Assembly (NCBI GenBank): GCA_026197075.1
Contig: JAPHQV010000009.1
Span: 1 to 50,857, forward strand
Origin: Gammaproteobacteria bacterium
GTDB taxonomy: Bacteria > Pseudomonadota > Gammaproteobacteria > DSM-19610
Length of the DNA stretch: 50,857 nt
Direction: 5' to 3'
The notes below the pieces were generated by a model. It saw only the letters and a program-made list of their open reading frames with translations, was not told the origin of the DNA and searched no databases. Of this stretch, positions 8,528-18,796 are shown one piece after another; within the stretch, counting starts at the first letter, position 1, and each line of letters begins with the position of its first letter. A program made the translations under genes and the position numbers.

Positions 8528-8560
8528 AAAAACGGGTGTGGATTCCACACCCGTTTTTTT
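8528..8560. terminator. Bidirectional intrinsic terminator between tRNA-Leu and purA
   Basis: The hairpin AACGGGTGTG/CACACCCGTT (10 bp, 5-nt loop; 8531-8555) is flanked by an A-run upstream and a T-run downstream (8554-8560). It can therefore end both the plus-strand tRNA transcript and the converging minus-strand purA transcript. Confidence 0.85.
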
Positions 8561-8582
8561 ATGCCTGCAATTCCCCGCGTCC

Positions 8583-10013
<1,431 letters not shown>

Positions 10014-10058
10014 TCACGGCGACCCACCGGCGGGCACAGGGCATTGTCGGCCCGAGCT

Positions 10059-11243
10059 TCATTCCACCAGGTCCGCCACCACCCACTGGCCATCCTGGCA
10101 ACGCAGCTCCCGATCGCAGCCCATGCTGCCCGCATCCCCCGCCTGCCCGGGCAGACCCCTCACCACCCGCTCGCCGGCGGCCCGCAGCCCGGCGATGCGT
10201 TCCCTCAAGGCGGCATCGCCGTCCGCCGGCGCGAAGATGCCGCCAGGTCGCGCCACGTCCGGACGCCGGCCCAGGGCCAGCAGGGTCTTCAGATCGGTAC
10301 TGAAACCGGTGGCCGGACGCGCCCGGCCGAACACCTCACCAATGTGATCATAACGACCACCGCGGGCGATCTCCTGGCCCTGGCCGGGCACGAAGGCGGC
10401 GAAGACCACTCCCGTGTGGAAGGTATAACCGCGCAATTCCGCCAAATCGAAGTGCAGCGGTGTGTCGGGCAGGTTTTCCCGGGCGGCATCCGCGATGGCG
10501 CAGAGGTTGTCCAGGGCCTGCCGGGTAGCCGCGCTCGCGCCGGCGAGCTGTGTGCGCGCCTCGATCAACACCTCGTGGCCACCATTGAGGGTGGCAAGCC
10601 GGCACAACCTCGCGCCCTGTTCCACGGGCAGGTCCGCGGTCAGCTCGCGCAGCTCCGGGATCGCCTTGCGTTGCAGGGCATCGAACAGGGTCGCTTCCCG
10701 ATCGGCATCCAGACCAGCCTCGGCGGCCAGGCCGCGAAAGATGCCCACATGTCCCAAATCCAGGTGTATGTCCTGCACGCCCGTGAGCCGCAGGGTCTCC
10801 AGCATCAACGCCAACACCTCCAGGTCGCTGGCCACGCTGGCGTTGCCGAACAGCTCGGCGCCCACTTGCATGGGACTGCGCGAACCGGCGAAGCCATCGG
10901 CGCGGGTGTGCAACACGGTACCCAGGTAACACAAGCGCACGGGTTCTTCCCGCTGCAGGCGGTGGGCGTCGATGCGGGCCACCTGCGGGGTCATATCGGC
11001 GCGCACCCCAAGGGTACGACCGGTCAGCTGGTCGGTGAGCTTGAAGGTCTGCAGATCGAGATCGTGCCCGGTACCCGTCAGCAGGGAATCCAGATATTCG
11101 ATGAAGGGAGGGATGACCAGTTCGTACCCCCAGCTGCGATAGCAGTCGAGCAGCTGCCGGCGCACTGTTTCCAGGGCCCAGGCCTCCGCGGGGAGGAGCT
11201 CACCGACACCTTCCGGCAATAACCAGCGATCACGTAATTTCAT
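10059..11243 (-). CDS. hisZ: ATP phosphoribosyltransferase regulatory subunit HisZ
   Basis: HisRS-like regulatory subunit (394 aa) that assembles with short-form HisG to make the active, histidine-inhibited first enzyme of histidine synthesis. The N terminus [14 protein letters not shown] and [16 protein letters not shown] resemble class II histidyl-tRNA synthetases. The protein lacks the C-terminal anticodon-binding domain, is about 390 aa, and sits in the hflC-purA interval where HisZ is commonly found. The catalytic partner HisG in this window (48508-49146) is the short 212-aa type, which supports the assignment. Confidence 0.9.
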   Translation of the reverse strand: MKLRDRWLLPEGVGELLPAEAWALETVRRQLLDCYRSWGYELVIPPFIEYLDSLLTGTGHDLDLQTFKLTDQLTGRTLGVRADMTPQVARIDAHRLQREEPVRLCYLGTVLHTRADGFAGSRSPMQVGAELFGNASVASDLEVLALMLETLRLTGVQDIHLDLGHVGIFRGLAAEAGLDADREATLFDALQRKAIPELRELTADLPVEQGARLCRLATLNGGHEVLIEARTQLAGASAATRQALDNLCAIADAARENLPDTPLHFDLAELRGYTFHTGVVFAAFVPGQGQEIARGGRYDHIGEVFGRARPATGFSTDLKTLLALGRRPDVARPGGIFAPADGDAALRERIAGLRAAGERVVRGLPGQAGDAGSMGCDRELRCQDGQWVVADLVE

Positions 11244-11329
11244 CGTTTATTCACAAAGACCCGAAGCTTCCGGTCAGCACGGCGCTTGTCTGCCCAGGGA
11301 ACGGGGTATTCATCACGCGCAATGTCGGA

Positions 11330-11518
11330 TCAATTGCGCACCAGGTACAACAACAGCAAACCCGCCACCATGCTGACCAGGCCCGCGACCCGGATACTGC
11401 GATCATCCAGCTGTGCCAGCATCTCCACCATCTGACGCAGGGCCTGGGGCTTCCAGAACGGAATCAATCCCTCGATTACCAGCACCAGGGCCAGTGCGGC
11501 CAGCAGGTCATGCCACAT
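11330..11518 (-). CDS. DUF2065 family small membrane protein (YjeT-like)
   Basis: 62-aa protein with two membrane helices (about 5-23 and 44-61) joined by a short polar loop containing PFWKPQALRQMVEMLAQLDD. Length, sequence style and position next to hflC match DUF2065/YjeT. Function unknown. It follows a terminator-like hairpin after hflC, so it may be only partly cotranscribed with hflKC. Confidence 0.85.
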   Translation of the reverse strand: MWHDLLAALALVLVIEGLIPFWKPQALRQMVEMLAQLDDRSIRVAGLVSMVAGLLLLYLVRN

Positions 11519-11528
11519 GGTTCAAGCC

Positions 11529-11561
11529 AAAAAAAACCGGGCGGCGACCACGCCCGCCCGG
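11529..11561 (-). terminator. Intrinsic terminator downstream of hflC
   Basis: On the minus strand an 8-bp GC-rich stem CCGGGCGG-type (11554-11561 with 11537-11544, 9-nt loop) is followed by eight T residues (11536-11529). It begins 19 bp after the hflC stop and ends 11 bp before the DUF2065 start, so it may attenuate rather than abolish readthrough into the downstream gene. Confidence 0.75.
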
Positions 11562-11579
11562 ATTCGCCGCGGGTGACGC

Positions 11580-12452
11580 CTAGCGCCGGCCCTGCGCATT
11601 ACCGAAATATTCAAAGAACTCGGAATCCGGCTCCAGGACCAGCAGGTCATCCTGGCTCTGGAAGGTCTTCCGATAGGCACCCAGGCTGCGGTGCAGGCTG
11701 TAGAACTCGGCGTCCTGGCCGTAGGCGCGGGCATAGATGTCCGCCGCCCTGGCATCACCCTCACCGCGCAGGACCTCGGCATCACGATAGGCCTCGGCGA
11801 GCAGCACCTGGCGCTGGCGATCGGCGTCAGCCTTGATGCGTTCCGCCGCCTCGATCCCGCGGGAACGGAAATCCTTGGCCACGCGCTCGCGCTCGGCACG
11901 CATGCGCTGGTACACCGAGTCGCTGACCTCGGCCGGCAGGTCGATGCGCTTGATGCGCACGTCGATGATACTGATGCCGATGGTCTTGGCCTGTTCGTCG
12001 GCATTGGCCTTGAGCAGGTTCATGATCTGGACACGCTCACCCGACACCACTTCGTTGACGGTGCGGTTGCCGAACTCGCCACGCATGCCATCCTTGATGA
12101 TCTGGGTCAGACGTTGCTCGGCCTGGCGCTCGTCACCCTGCACGGCGGTATAGAACCGCGTCACATTGTCGATGCGCCACTTGATGTAGGAATCGACGAT
12201 CATGTTCTTCTTTTCCACGGTCAGGAACCGCTCGGGTTCCACGTCCAGGGAAAGAATGCGGGCATCGAACTTGCGCACATTGTTGATGATGGGGATCTTG
12301 AAGTGCAGGCCCGGCTCATAGTCGGCACGCACCACCTCACCGAGGCGGAACAGGACGGCCTTTTCCCACTCCTTGACGATGAAGACTGAGAAATACAGCA
12401 AAATCAGCGCCGCGACCAGGGCGATCAGCCCCATATTCCTGACGTTATTCAT
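11580..12452 (-). CDS. hflC: HflC, SPFH-domain modulator of FtsH
   Basis: Inner-membrane protein of 290 aa. One N-terminal helix (about 8-26) is followed by a periplasmic SPFH/band-7 domain (VKEWEKAVLFRLGEVVR onward) and a long helical region rich in Ala/Glu/Arg (about 190-245). With HflK it forms the large cage around the FtsH protease. Its start overlaps the hflK stop by one base (TGATG), typical of this tightly coupled pair. Confidence 0.95.
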   Translation of the reverse strand: MNNVRNMGLIALVAALILLYFSVFIVKEWEKAVLFRLGEVVRADYEPGLHFKIPIINNVRKFDARILSLDVEPERFLTVEKKNMIVDSYIKWRIDNVTRFYTAVQGDERQAEQRLTQIIKDGMRGEFGNRTVNEVVSGERVQIMNLLKANADEQAKTIGISIIDVRIKRIDLPAEVSDSVYQRMRAERERVAKDFRSRGIEAAERIKADADRQRQVLLAEAYRDAEVLRGEGDARAADIYARAYGQDAEFYSLHRSLGAYRKTFQSQDDLLVLEPDSEFFEYFGNAQGRR

Positions 12453-13636
12453 CAGCGTGTCTCCCGAATCTGCTGCGGCGGCCGGCTGTTCAGGGAGCCG
12501 GGCACCGACGAACCACCGCTGGAGGTATAACCCTCGCCAGAACGGGTGGTGATCTCCCCGGCGCCCTTGATCATACGATCCAGGGGCAGATACATGAGGC
12601 TGTTGCCATCCTTGACGTCCACCAGCACCTTGCTGGAGCTCTGCAACACGTTCTCCATGGTCTCCAGGTAGAGTCGCTTGCGGGTAACCTCCGGCGCACG
12701 CTTGTACTCGGCCAGCAGCTGGGTGAAGCGACTGGCCTCACCTTCCGCCCGCGCCACTTCGCTCTCCTTGTAGGCGTTGGCCTCCTCGAGCAGACGAGCG
12801 GCCTGGCCACGCGCACGGGGGATGATGTCATTGGAATAGGCTTCCGCCTCGTTCTTGAAGCGCTGCTCGTCCTCGCGTGCGCGGATGGCATCGGAGAAGG
12901 CACCCTGCACCTCTTCCGGCGGCTGCACATCCTGCATGGATACCTCGGACACCAGCAGGCCGGCCTGGTAGTCATCGAGCATCTGCTGCATGAGTGCGCG
13001 CACCTGCATGACCACGTCGCTGCGGCCCTCGGTCAGCACGAAGTCCATGCGGCTCTTGCCCACCACCTCGCGCAGGGCGCTTTCCGCGGCCTGCTGCAGG
13101 GTGGCGCGCGGGTCGCGCACATTGAACAGAAAGTCGCGCGGGTCGCTGACCTGGTACTGCACCGCCATCTGTACATTGACGATGTTCTCGTCGCGGGTCA
13201 GCATCAGGGCTTCCTTGGGTACCACCACGGAACGTCCGGCCGTGGTGCGATAGCCGATTTCCTCGAAGCGGCGCAGCGCCACATCCACCACTTCCACACT
13301 GTCCACCGGGTAGGGAATGTGCCAGTGGGGACCGGGGCCGGTGATGGCATGGAACTCGCCGAAGCGCAGCACCACGCCGCGCTTGCCCTCGTCGATGATG
13401 TAGATACCGGAGGCCAGCCAGACCAGCACACCGATGCCCAGCAGCAGGCCGATGCTGAGGAACCCGCCGCCACCGCCGCCCGTGGCGCTACCACCGCCCT
13501 TGCGGCCACCGCCGAACAGGCCACCCATTTTGGCTTGCAGCTTGCGGATCAGCTCATCGAGGTCCGGTGGCCCCTGATTGCCACCACCCTGACCCCAGGG
13601 ATCCTTATTGCCGCCACCCGGCTCGTTCCAGGCCAT
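12452..13636 (-). CDS. hflK: HflK, SPFH-domain modulator of FtsH
   Basis: 394-aa partner of HflC. The N terminus is a disordered Gly/Pro-rich cytoplasmic tail with runs of glycine (1-58), then one membrane helix (about 59-80), then the SPFH domain (YIIDEGKRGVVLRFGEF) and a long coiled region (about 250-330). The C-terminal tail is Ser/Gly/Pro-rich. Full length for the family, and directly upstream of hflC in the same operon. Confidence 0.95.
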   Translation of the reverse strand: MAWNEPGGGNKDPWGQGGGNQGPPDLDELIRKLQAKMGGLFGGGRKGGGSATGGGGGGFLSIGLLLGIGVLVWLASGIYIIDEGKRGVVLRFGEFHAITGPGPHWHIPYPVDSVEVVDVALRRFEEIGYRTTAGRSVVVPKEALMLTRDENIVNVQMAVQYQVSDPRDFLFNVRDPRATLQQAAESALREVVGKSRMDFVLTEGRSDVVMQVRALMQQMLDDYQAGLLVSEVSMQDVQPPEEVQGAFSDAIRAREDEQRFKNEAEAYSNDIIPRARGQAARLLEEANAYKESEVARAEGEASRFTQLLAEYKRAPEVTRKRLYLETMENVLQSSSKVLVDVKDGNSLMYLPLDRMIKGAGEITTRSGEGYTSSGGSSVPGSLNSRPPQQIRETR

Positions 13637-13768
13637 TACACATCTCCGTAGCGATTTCGCACGCGCGATTCATTTAATGACAGATACATAGGATTGATTA
13701 GAGGTTCCCGATAGAAAAAACATTAAGCGCGCCAAGGCCCGTGACCCGGCGCACGCAGGCCGACCATT

Positions 13769-15088
13769 CTAGGGAGCTTGACCGCCGGCCGCAACCAAGG
13801 CCGGAGGCTCGATGGGGGTAAAACGCAACTCCACCCCCTCTTTGCGAAACAGGCGTTCCAGCTCGCCCCGAGGTGCACGGACCTCGATGGACCACTCTCC
13901 CTGCTCATCCACGGACTCCTTGAGCACCTCGCCGAGGGTGTGCAGACGGGCCCGCAGGCGTCCCGCCGCCGGGGCCAACCGCAGCCAGCCGTGCAGCACC
14001 GACTCCTGGAACAATTCGGTGATGGCCTGCAACAGTAAATCCAGGCCGGCACCACTGGCCGCCGAGATCCACACCCGGGTGGGGCGGCCCTCGGCATCCC
14101 GCTGCAATTGCGGCGCCTCGCCACTCTGGTCGATCTTGTTGTAGACCAGCAGCTGGGGGATTTCCTCGGCCCCGATCTCCGCCAGTACCTCGTTCACCTG
14201 CTCGATGCGCGTCTGGCGCTCGGGGTCATGGGCATCCACCAGGTGCAGCAACAGCTGGGCCTGGCGGGTCTCCTCCAGGGTGGAACGGAAGGCCGCCACC
14301 AGGTCATGGGGCAGCTTGCGGATGAAGCCCACGGTATCCGCCAGCACCACCGGCCCCAGCCCCGGCAGCCGAATGCGCCGCAGGGTGGGGTCCAGGGTGG
14401 CGAACAACTGGTCCGCGACATAGACCTCGGCATCGCACAGGCGATTGAACAGGGTCGATTTGCCGGCATTGGTGTAGCCCACCAGGGACAGGGTGGGCAG
14501 CTCGGCGCGGCTGCGGGCGCGGCGGCCCTGTTCACGCTGGCGACGTACCTTCTCCAGGCGCTTGTGGATGGTCTTGATACGCTCCGCCAGCAGGCGGCGG
14601 TCCGTTTCCAGCTGGGTCTCCCCCGGGCCGCGCAGGCCGATCCCGCCCTTCTGGCGCTCCAGGTGGGTCCAGCCCCGCACCAGGCGGGTGGACAGGTGCT
14701 GGAGCTGGGCCAGCTCCACCTGCAACTTGCCTTCAAAGGAGCGCGCCCGCTGGGCAAAGATATCGAGGATCAGGCCGGTGCGATCCAGCACCCGGCAGGA
14801 GAACACCCGTTCCAGGTTGCGTTCCTGGCTGGGCGACAGGGTGTGGTTGAAGATCACCACGTCCGCTTCCTCCAGCATCGCGGCCTGGTGGATTTCCTCG
14901 GCCTTGCCGCTGCCCACGAACAGACGGGCATCGGGCCGGTGGCGACTGGCAGTGATGGTGGCGACCGGGGTGGCGCCGGCCGAGATCACCAGCTCCGTGA
15001 ATTCAAGCAGGTCGTCGGGGTCCGATTCACCGGGAAAGTCCACGTGAACCAGTACCGCCCGTTCACCGCTGCGTGGACGTTCGAACAA
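13769..15088 (-). CDS. hflX: Ribosome-associated GTPase HflX
   Basis: 439-aa GTPase that splits stalled or heat-damaged ribosomes. The N-terminal HflX-type nucleotide-binding domain (about 10-185) carries the glycine-rich GGIGLRGPGETQLETDRRL. The G domain follows: G1 GYTNAGKS (about 204-211), G3 DTVGF (about 251-255), G4 NKID (about 317-320). It lies between hfq and hflK in the classic order. The start ATG gives the familiar MFERP N terminus. Confidence 0.95.
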   Translation of the reverse strand: MFERPRSGERAVLVHVDFPGESDPDDLLEFTELVISAGATPVATITASRHRPDARLFVGSGKAEEIHQAAMLEEADVVIFNHTLSPSQERNLERVFSCRVLDRTGLILDIFAQRARSFEGKLQVELAQLQHLSTRLVRGWTHLERQKGGIGLRGPGETQLETDRRLLAERIKTIHKRLEKVRRQREQGRRARSRAELPTLSLVGYTNAGKSTLFNRLCDAEVYVADQLFATLDPTLRRIRLPGLGPVVLADTVGFIRKLPHDLVAAFRSTLEETRQAQLLLHLVDAHDPERQTRIEQVNEVLAEIGAEEIPQLLVYNKIDQSGEAPQLQRDAEGRPTRVWISAASGAGLDLLLQAITELFQESVLHGWLRLAPAAGRLRARLHTLGEVLKESVDEQGEWSIEVRAPRGELERLFRKEGVELRFTPIEPPALVAAGGQAP

Positions 15089-15215
15089 TCAGCTACTCCA
15101 GGATGAACAGGGAAAGGGATAGTCAGGATCGGCATGCCGCACGGCCGCAGCGGCCCGGGCATGGCCACTCGGGGCCCGGGGCGAGGACCCTGCATCCCCG
15201 CCCCGCACCGGCAAT

Positions 15216-15488
15216 TCAGACATTACCCGGTTCCGGGCCGCCGACACCAGCCTCGTGGTCATCGCCCGCTGCGGGGGCCAGGCGCACATTACGGGCGGGC
15301 ACCACGGTGGAAATGGCGTGTTTGTAGACCATTTGACTGACACTGTTCTTCAGCAACACGACGAACTGGTCGAAGGATTCGATCTGACCTTGCAACTTGA
15401 TTCCGTTCACCAGGTAAATCGACACTGGCACCCGCTCCTTGCGAAGCGCGTTCAAAAAGGGTTCTTGCAGTGATTGGCCACGGGCCAT
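15216..15488 (-). CDS. hfq: RNA chaperone Hfq
   Basis: Hexameric Sm-like chaperone that pairs small RNAs with mRNAs. 90 aa from the ATG at 15488, which gives the canonical [20 protein letters not shown] and is preceded by AGAAGGAGA. Sm1 (about 25-45, [10 protein letters not shown]) and Sm2 (YKHAIS, about 55-60) are intact, including the proximal-face residues Q8, F42, K56 and H57. The C-terminal tail is short and acidic/Gly-rich, unlike the long enteric tail. It follows miaA as usual. Confidence 0.97.
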   Translation of the reverse strand: MARGQSLQEPFLNALRKERVPVSIYLVNGIKLQGQIESFDQFVVLLKNSVSQMVYKHAISTVVPARNVRLAPAAGDDHEAGVGGPEPGNV

Positions 15489-15674
15489 TTCCGTTCTCCT
15501 TCTTCTAGTTACATGCACCAAGGTTCTTATCTCCCAAGAATCTTCTCATGCAAAAGTTATATAGTCGTTGTGCGCAGTCCGTTGCGTGCTCATTTTTCCC
15601 GGTGACACTACAGGGTAAAAAAATTGTAGCACAGTCAATCACTCCGAATACTGTGGCGAACCTCTCTTTCCCCT

Positions 15675-16646
15675 TCATTTTTCTGAGAAAGGAGCCTGCC
15701 CACCGGCTTGCCACCAATCCGCCAGACGGTCGGCCAGACCGGGGCTGGCAGGATCCAGCCAGACCAGATCCGTTTCACCGCGCAGCCAGGTCAACTGGCG
15801 CTTGGCATACTGGCGGGTGGCCGCGATGCCGCGCTCCACCATCTCCGCCTCGCTGCACTCGCCCGCCAGCCAGGACCAGACCTGGCGATAGCCCACCGCG
15901 CGCATGGAGGGCAGGCCCGGGTGCAGGTCGGGGCGGGCAAACAGTGCCCTGACCTCGTCCACCAGGCCCTGTTCCAGCATGGCCCGGTAACGCTCGGCGA
16001 TGCGCTGGTGCAGCACCCCGCGCTCCGGTGGTGCCAGCGCCAGGTTGACGAAGCGGTAAGGCGCCTCCGCCCCGCGCCCCTCCCGGAACCAGTCACTGAG
16101 AGGCCGTCCGGTGACACGGTAGACCTCCAGGGCACGGCCGATACGCTGCGGATCGTTGCGGTGGATGCGCCGTGCCGCCGCCGGATCCACCTGCGCCAGC
16201 TCCCGATGCAACACATCCCAGCCTTCCCGGGCGGCCTGTTCCTCCAGTTCGGCCCGGCAGTCCGGGTCCGCCTCCGGCAGTTCCGAGAGACCCTGCTGCA
16301 CGGCGCGGAAGTACAGGCTGGTACCTCCCACCAACAAAGGTAGACCGCCGCGGGACTGGATTTGTTCCATCAGCGTCAGGGCATCGTCACGAAAGCGCGC
16401 CGCCGAGTAGCGTTCGGAGGGGTCCAGGATATCGATCAGGTGATGGGGCGCCCGCTCCAGCACCTCGGGTCCGGGCTTGGCGGTGCCAATGTCCATGCCC
16501 CGGTAGATCATGGCCGAGTCCACGCTGATGATCTCGAAGGGCAGGCGTTGCACCAGTTCCACCGCCAGGCCGGTCTTGCCGGAGGCAGTGGGGCCCATGA
16601 GGCACAGGATCGGGGGATGGTCCTGGACGGCGGTCAGCTCAGTCAT
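15675..16646 (-). CDS. miaA: tRNA dimethylallyltransferase MiaA
   Basis: Transfers dimethylallyl from DMAPP to A37 of tRNAs reading UNN codons. 323 aa. The P-loop is GPTASGKT (about 18-25), followed by [16 protein letters not shown] (about 39-54), the HLIDILDP motif and the C-terminal [11 protein letters not shown] tRNA-contact motif. It lies 44 bp after mutL and 186 bp before hfq. The intergenic space before hfq is AT-rich compared with the window and includes a TACAAT hexamer on this strand, so hfq may have its own promoter. Confidence 0.96.
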   Translation of the reverse strand: MTELTAVQDHPPILCLMGPTASGKTGLAVELVQRLPFEIISVDSAMIYRGMDIGTAKPGPEVLERAPHHLIDILDPSERYSAARFRDDALTLMEQIQSRGGLPLLVGGTSLYFRAVQQGLSELPEADPDCRAELEEQAAREGWDVLHRELAQVDPAAARRIHRNDPQRIGRALEVYRVTGRPLSDWFREGRGAEAPYRFVNLALAPPERGVLHQRIAERYRAMLEQGLVDEVRALFARPDLHPGLPSMRAVGYRQVWSWLAGECSEAEMVERGIAATRQYAKRQLTWLRGETDLVWLDPASPGLADRLADWWQAGGQAPFSEK

Positions 16647-16690
16647 GACGTCGAATCAATGGCAGGGGGTGGTTGGGCCGGAGTGTGTCT

Positions 16691-18463
16691 TCATCGCCCA
16701 CGCAGGAACAGCCGGTCCAGTTCCTCCAGGCCGATTCGCACCCAGGTGGGGCGGCCGTGGTTGCACTGGCCGCTGCGCTCGGTGCGCTCCATATCGCGCA
16801 GCAGGGCGTTCATCTCGGCAAGTTCGAGCTGGCGGTTGGCGCGCACCGAGCCATGGCAGGCCATGGTGGAGAGCACCTCGTTCATGGCCTCCTGCAGACG
16901 GGTAGAGCTGCCCTGGCCCTCCAGGTCCGCCAGCAGGTCACGTACCAGGGCCTCCGCATCCCCGCGGATGAGCAGGCTGGGCACCTGCCGTACCACCAGG
17001 GCCTCCGGACCCTGGCGATCCAGCTCGACACCGAGGGAGGCCAGTTCCTCGTGATGCTGCTCGGCCAGGTCGGCCTCGCGGCGACTCACGGCCAGGCTCA
17101 CCGGCACCAGCAGGGGCTGGGAGCGGATGCCCTGCCCGGCCTGGGCGGCCTTCAGTCGTTCATAGGTAATACGCTCGTGGGCGGCATGCATGTCCACCAG
17201 CACCAGCCCATCCTGGTTCTGCGCCAGGATGTAGATACCGTGCAGTTGCGCCAACGCATAGCCCAAAGGGGGCGGCGCACCGGGATCCTGCTCCGGCAAT
17301 GGCGCCGTACCACCCTGTGGCATCCTGCTGCCGTGCAGTCGATCATAGATCGCCAGTTCCTCGCGCACCTGCAGGGGCATGGGCTGCTGCGCCGACATGG
17401 ACGCGAAGGCCGCCGGGGCTGCTGTCGGCTGTCCGCCCGGCGGGAAATCGCTCACTACACCCGGCCGCACTCCGGCCAGCACCTGGTGCAGGGAGCGAAA
17501 CAGGAAATCATGCACCAGGCGGCTGTCGCGAAAACGCACCTCGTGTTTGGTGGGATGGGCATTCACATCCACCCCGGCCGGATCCAGGGACAGGTAGAGC
17601 ACGAAAGCAGGATGCCGGCCGTGATACAACACATCCTGGTAGGCCTGGCGTACCGCGTGGGCGATCAGCTTGTCGCGCACCATGCGGCCATTGACGAAGA
17701 AATACTGCAGGTCCGGCTGGCTGCGTGAGAAGGTCGGCAGACCGATCCAGCCCTCGATACGCAGGCCCGCGGCCTCGTGTTCCACGTGCAGCGCCTGTTC
17801 CATGAAGGGTTTGCCGCACAGCTCCGCCACGCGCCGCTCCTGCTCCTCGAGGCGTGCCGCGGCGGGCAGGTGCAGCACCGCCTTCTGGTTGCGGCGCAAC
17901 ACCAGTTCCACGGAGAAGCGGCTGAGCGCGATGCGCCGCACCACGTCCTCGAAGTGCCGGTACTCGGTGGTTTCCGTGCGCAGGAACTTGCGGCGCGCGG
18001 GGGTATTGAAGAACAGGTCGCGCACCTCGACGGTGGTGCCCACGGCATGGGCCACGGGTGCCGGTTCCGGGCACTGGTCACTGCCATCACCCTGCACCGA
18101 CCAGCCGGTGTCATCGGCGGCGGTGCGTGACTGCAGGGTGAGCCGGGACACGGAGGCGATGCTCGGCAACGCCTCGCCCCGGAAACCCAGACTGGCGATG
18201 CATTCCAGCTCTTCCAGGCTGGACAGCTTGCTGGTGGCGTGGCGCGACAGGGCCAGGGCCAGTTCCGCGCGGGGAATACCCATGCCGTCGTCGCGCACCC
18301 GGATCAGGCGTCGGCCGCCCTCCTCCACCTCGATCTCGACGCGGCGCGCACCGGCGTCCAGGCTGTTTTCCAGCAGTTCCTTGACCACGGAGGACGGGCG
18401 CTCCACCACCTCGCCCGCCGCGATCTGGTTGACGAGCTGGGGTGGCAGGGGGCGGATGGGCAT
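16691..18463 (-). CDS. mutL: DNA mismatch repair protein MutL (endonuclease-type)
   Basis: 590 aa from the ATG at 18463 ([20 protein letters not shown]), where family similarity begins. Upstream in-frame sequence is unlike MutL. The GHKL ATPase motifs are complete: [12 protein letters not shown] (about 28-39), DDGMGI (58-63), RHATSKL (74-80), GFRGEAL (93-99). The C-terminal domain carries [12 protein letters not shown] (about 424-435), fitting the DQHA-x2-E-x4-E metal site with Q changed to M, plus [10 protein letters not shown] and CNHGRP. These are the marks of MutL with nicking activity, as opposed to the MutH-dependent E. coli form. A promoter and hairpin region lies upstream. Confidence 0.95.
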   Translation of the reverse strand: MPIRPLPPQLVNQIAAGEVVERPSSVVKELLENSLDAGARRVEIEVEEGGRRLIRVRDDGMGIPRAELALALSRHATSKLSSLEELECIASLGFRGEALPSIASVSRLTLQSRTAADDTGWSVQGDGSDQCPEPAPVAHAVGTTVEVRDLFFNTPARRKFLRTETTEYRHFEDVVRRIALSRFSVELVLRRNQKAVLHLPAAARLEEQERRVAELCGKPFMEQALHVEHEAAGLRIEGWIGLPTFSRSQPDLQYFFVNGRMVRDKLIAHAVRQAYQDVLYHGRHPAFVLYLSLDPAGVDVNAHPTKHEVRFRDSRLVHDFLFRSLHQVLAGVRPGVVSDFPPGGQPTAAPAAFASMSAQQPMPLQVREELAIYDRLHGSRMPQGGTAPLPEQDPGAPPPLGYALAQLHGIYILAQNQDGLVLVDMHAAHERITYERLKAAQAGQGIRSQPLLVPVSLAVSRREADLAEQHHEELASLGVELDRQGPEALVVRQVPSLLIRGDAEALVRDLLADLEGQGSSTRLQEAMNEVLSTMACHGSVRANRQLELAEMNALLRDMERTERSGQCNHGRPTWVRIGLEELDRLFLRGR

Positions 18464-18796
18464 GGGGTCACGGGATGCTGGGAAAGGGCCACCTATCATA
18501 CCCGATGCCCGGCGAGCCGCGGAACCGGCTGTCCGGGGCAGCCGCTCCGATCCTCCCATGTTCTTGACAATGGGAGGATTGACGGCTTTTATTAATGGCA
18601 CACAGGAACTCCTGTTCACGACCGGCGACCCATAACAGCCGGCGACCTTTCCGGGCACCCGGTGCCCACACCGACATAACAACTGCTTCAGAATAAACAA
18701 AGGTGACCCCCATGCCATTATTCCCGCGACCATCCTTGCGCCCGGATCCGGGCCCACGTCTGTTGACCATCAACCTGGCTTGTACGGAGGCCCGCC
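18464..18796. promoter_or_regulatory. 333-bp divergent intergenic region with hairpin and candidate promoter
   Basis: The only stretch of more than 300 bases without a gene. It contains a 9-bp perfect inverted repeat TCCTCCCAT/ATGGGAGGA (18551-18559 with 18570-18578). The 10-nt loop holds TTGACA (18564-18569), a consensus -35 for the plus strand. A 17-nt spacer leads to TTTTAT, and TATTAA lies 3 nt further on. It could drive the membrane-protein gene at 18797. The AGGCCCGCC and CGGAGG segments before that ATG include a plausible ribosome-binding site (GGAGG, about 6 nt upstream). No tRNA or small-RNA signature was seen. Confidence 0.4.

Noticed and set aside
18464-18757. 98-codon N-terminal extension of mutL
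   Set aside because: The MutL family starts at [20 protein letters not shown]. The upstream frame has no similarity and covers the divergent promoter region.
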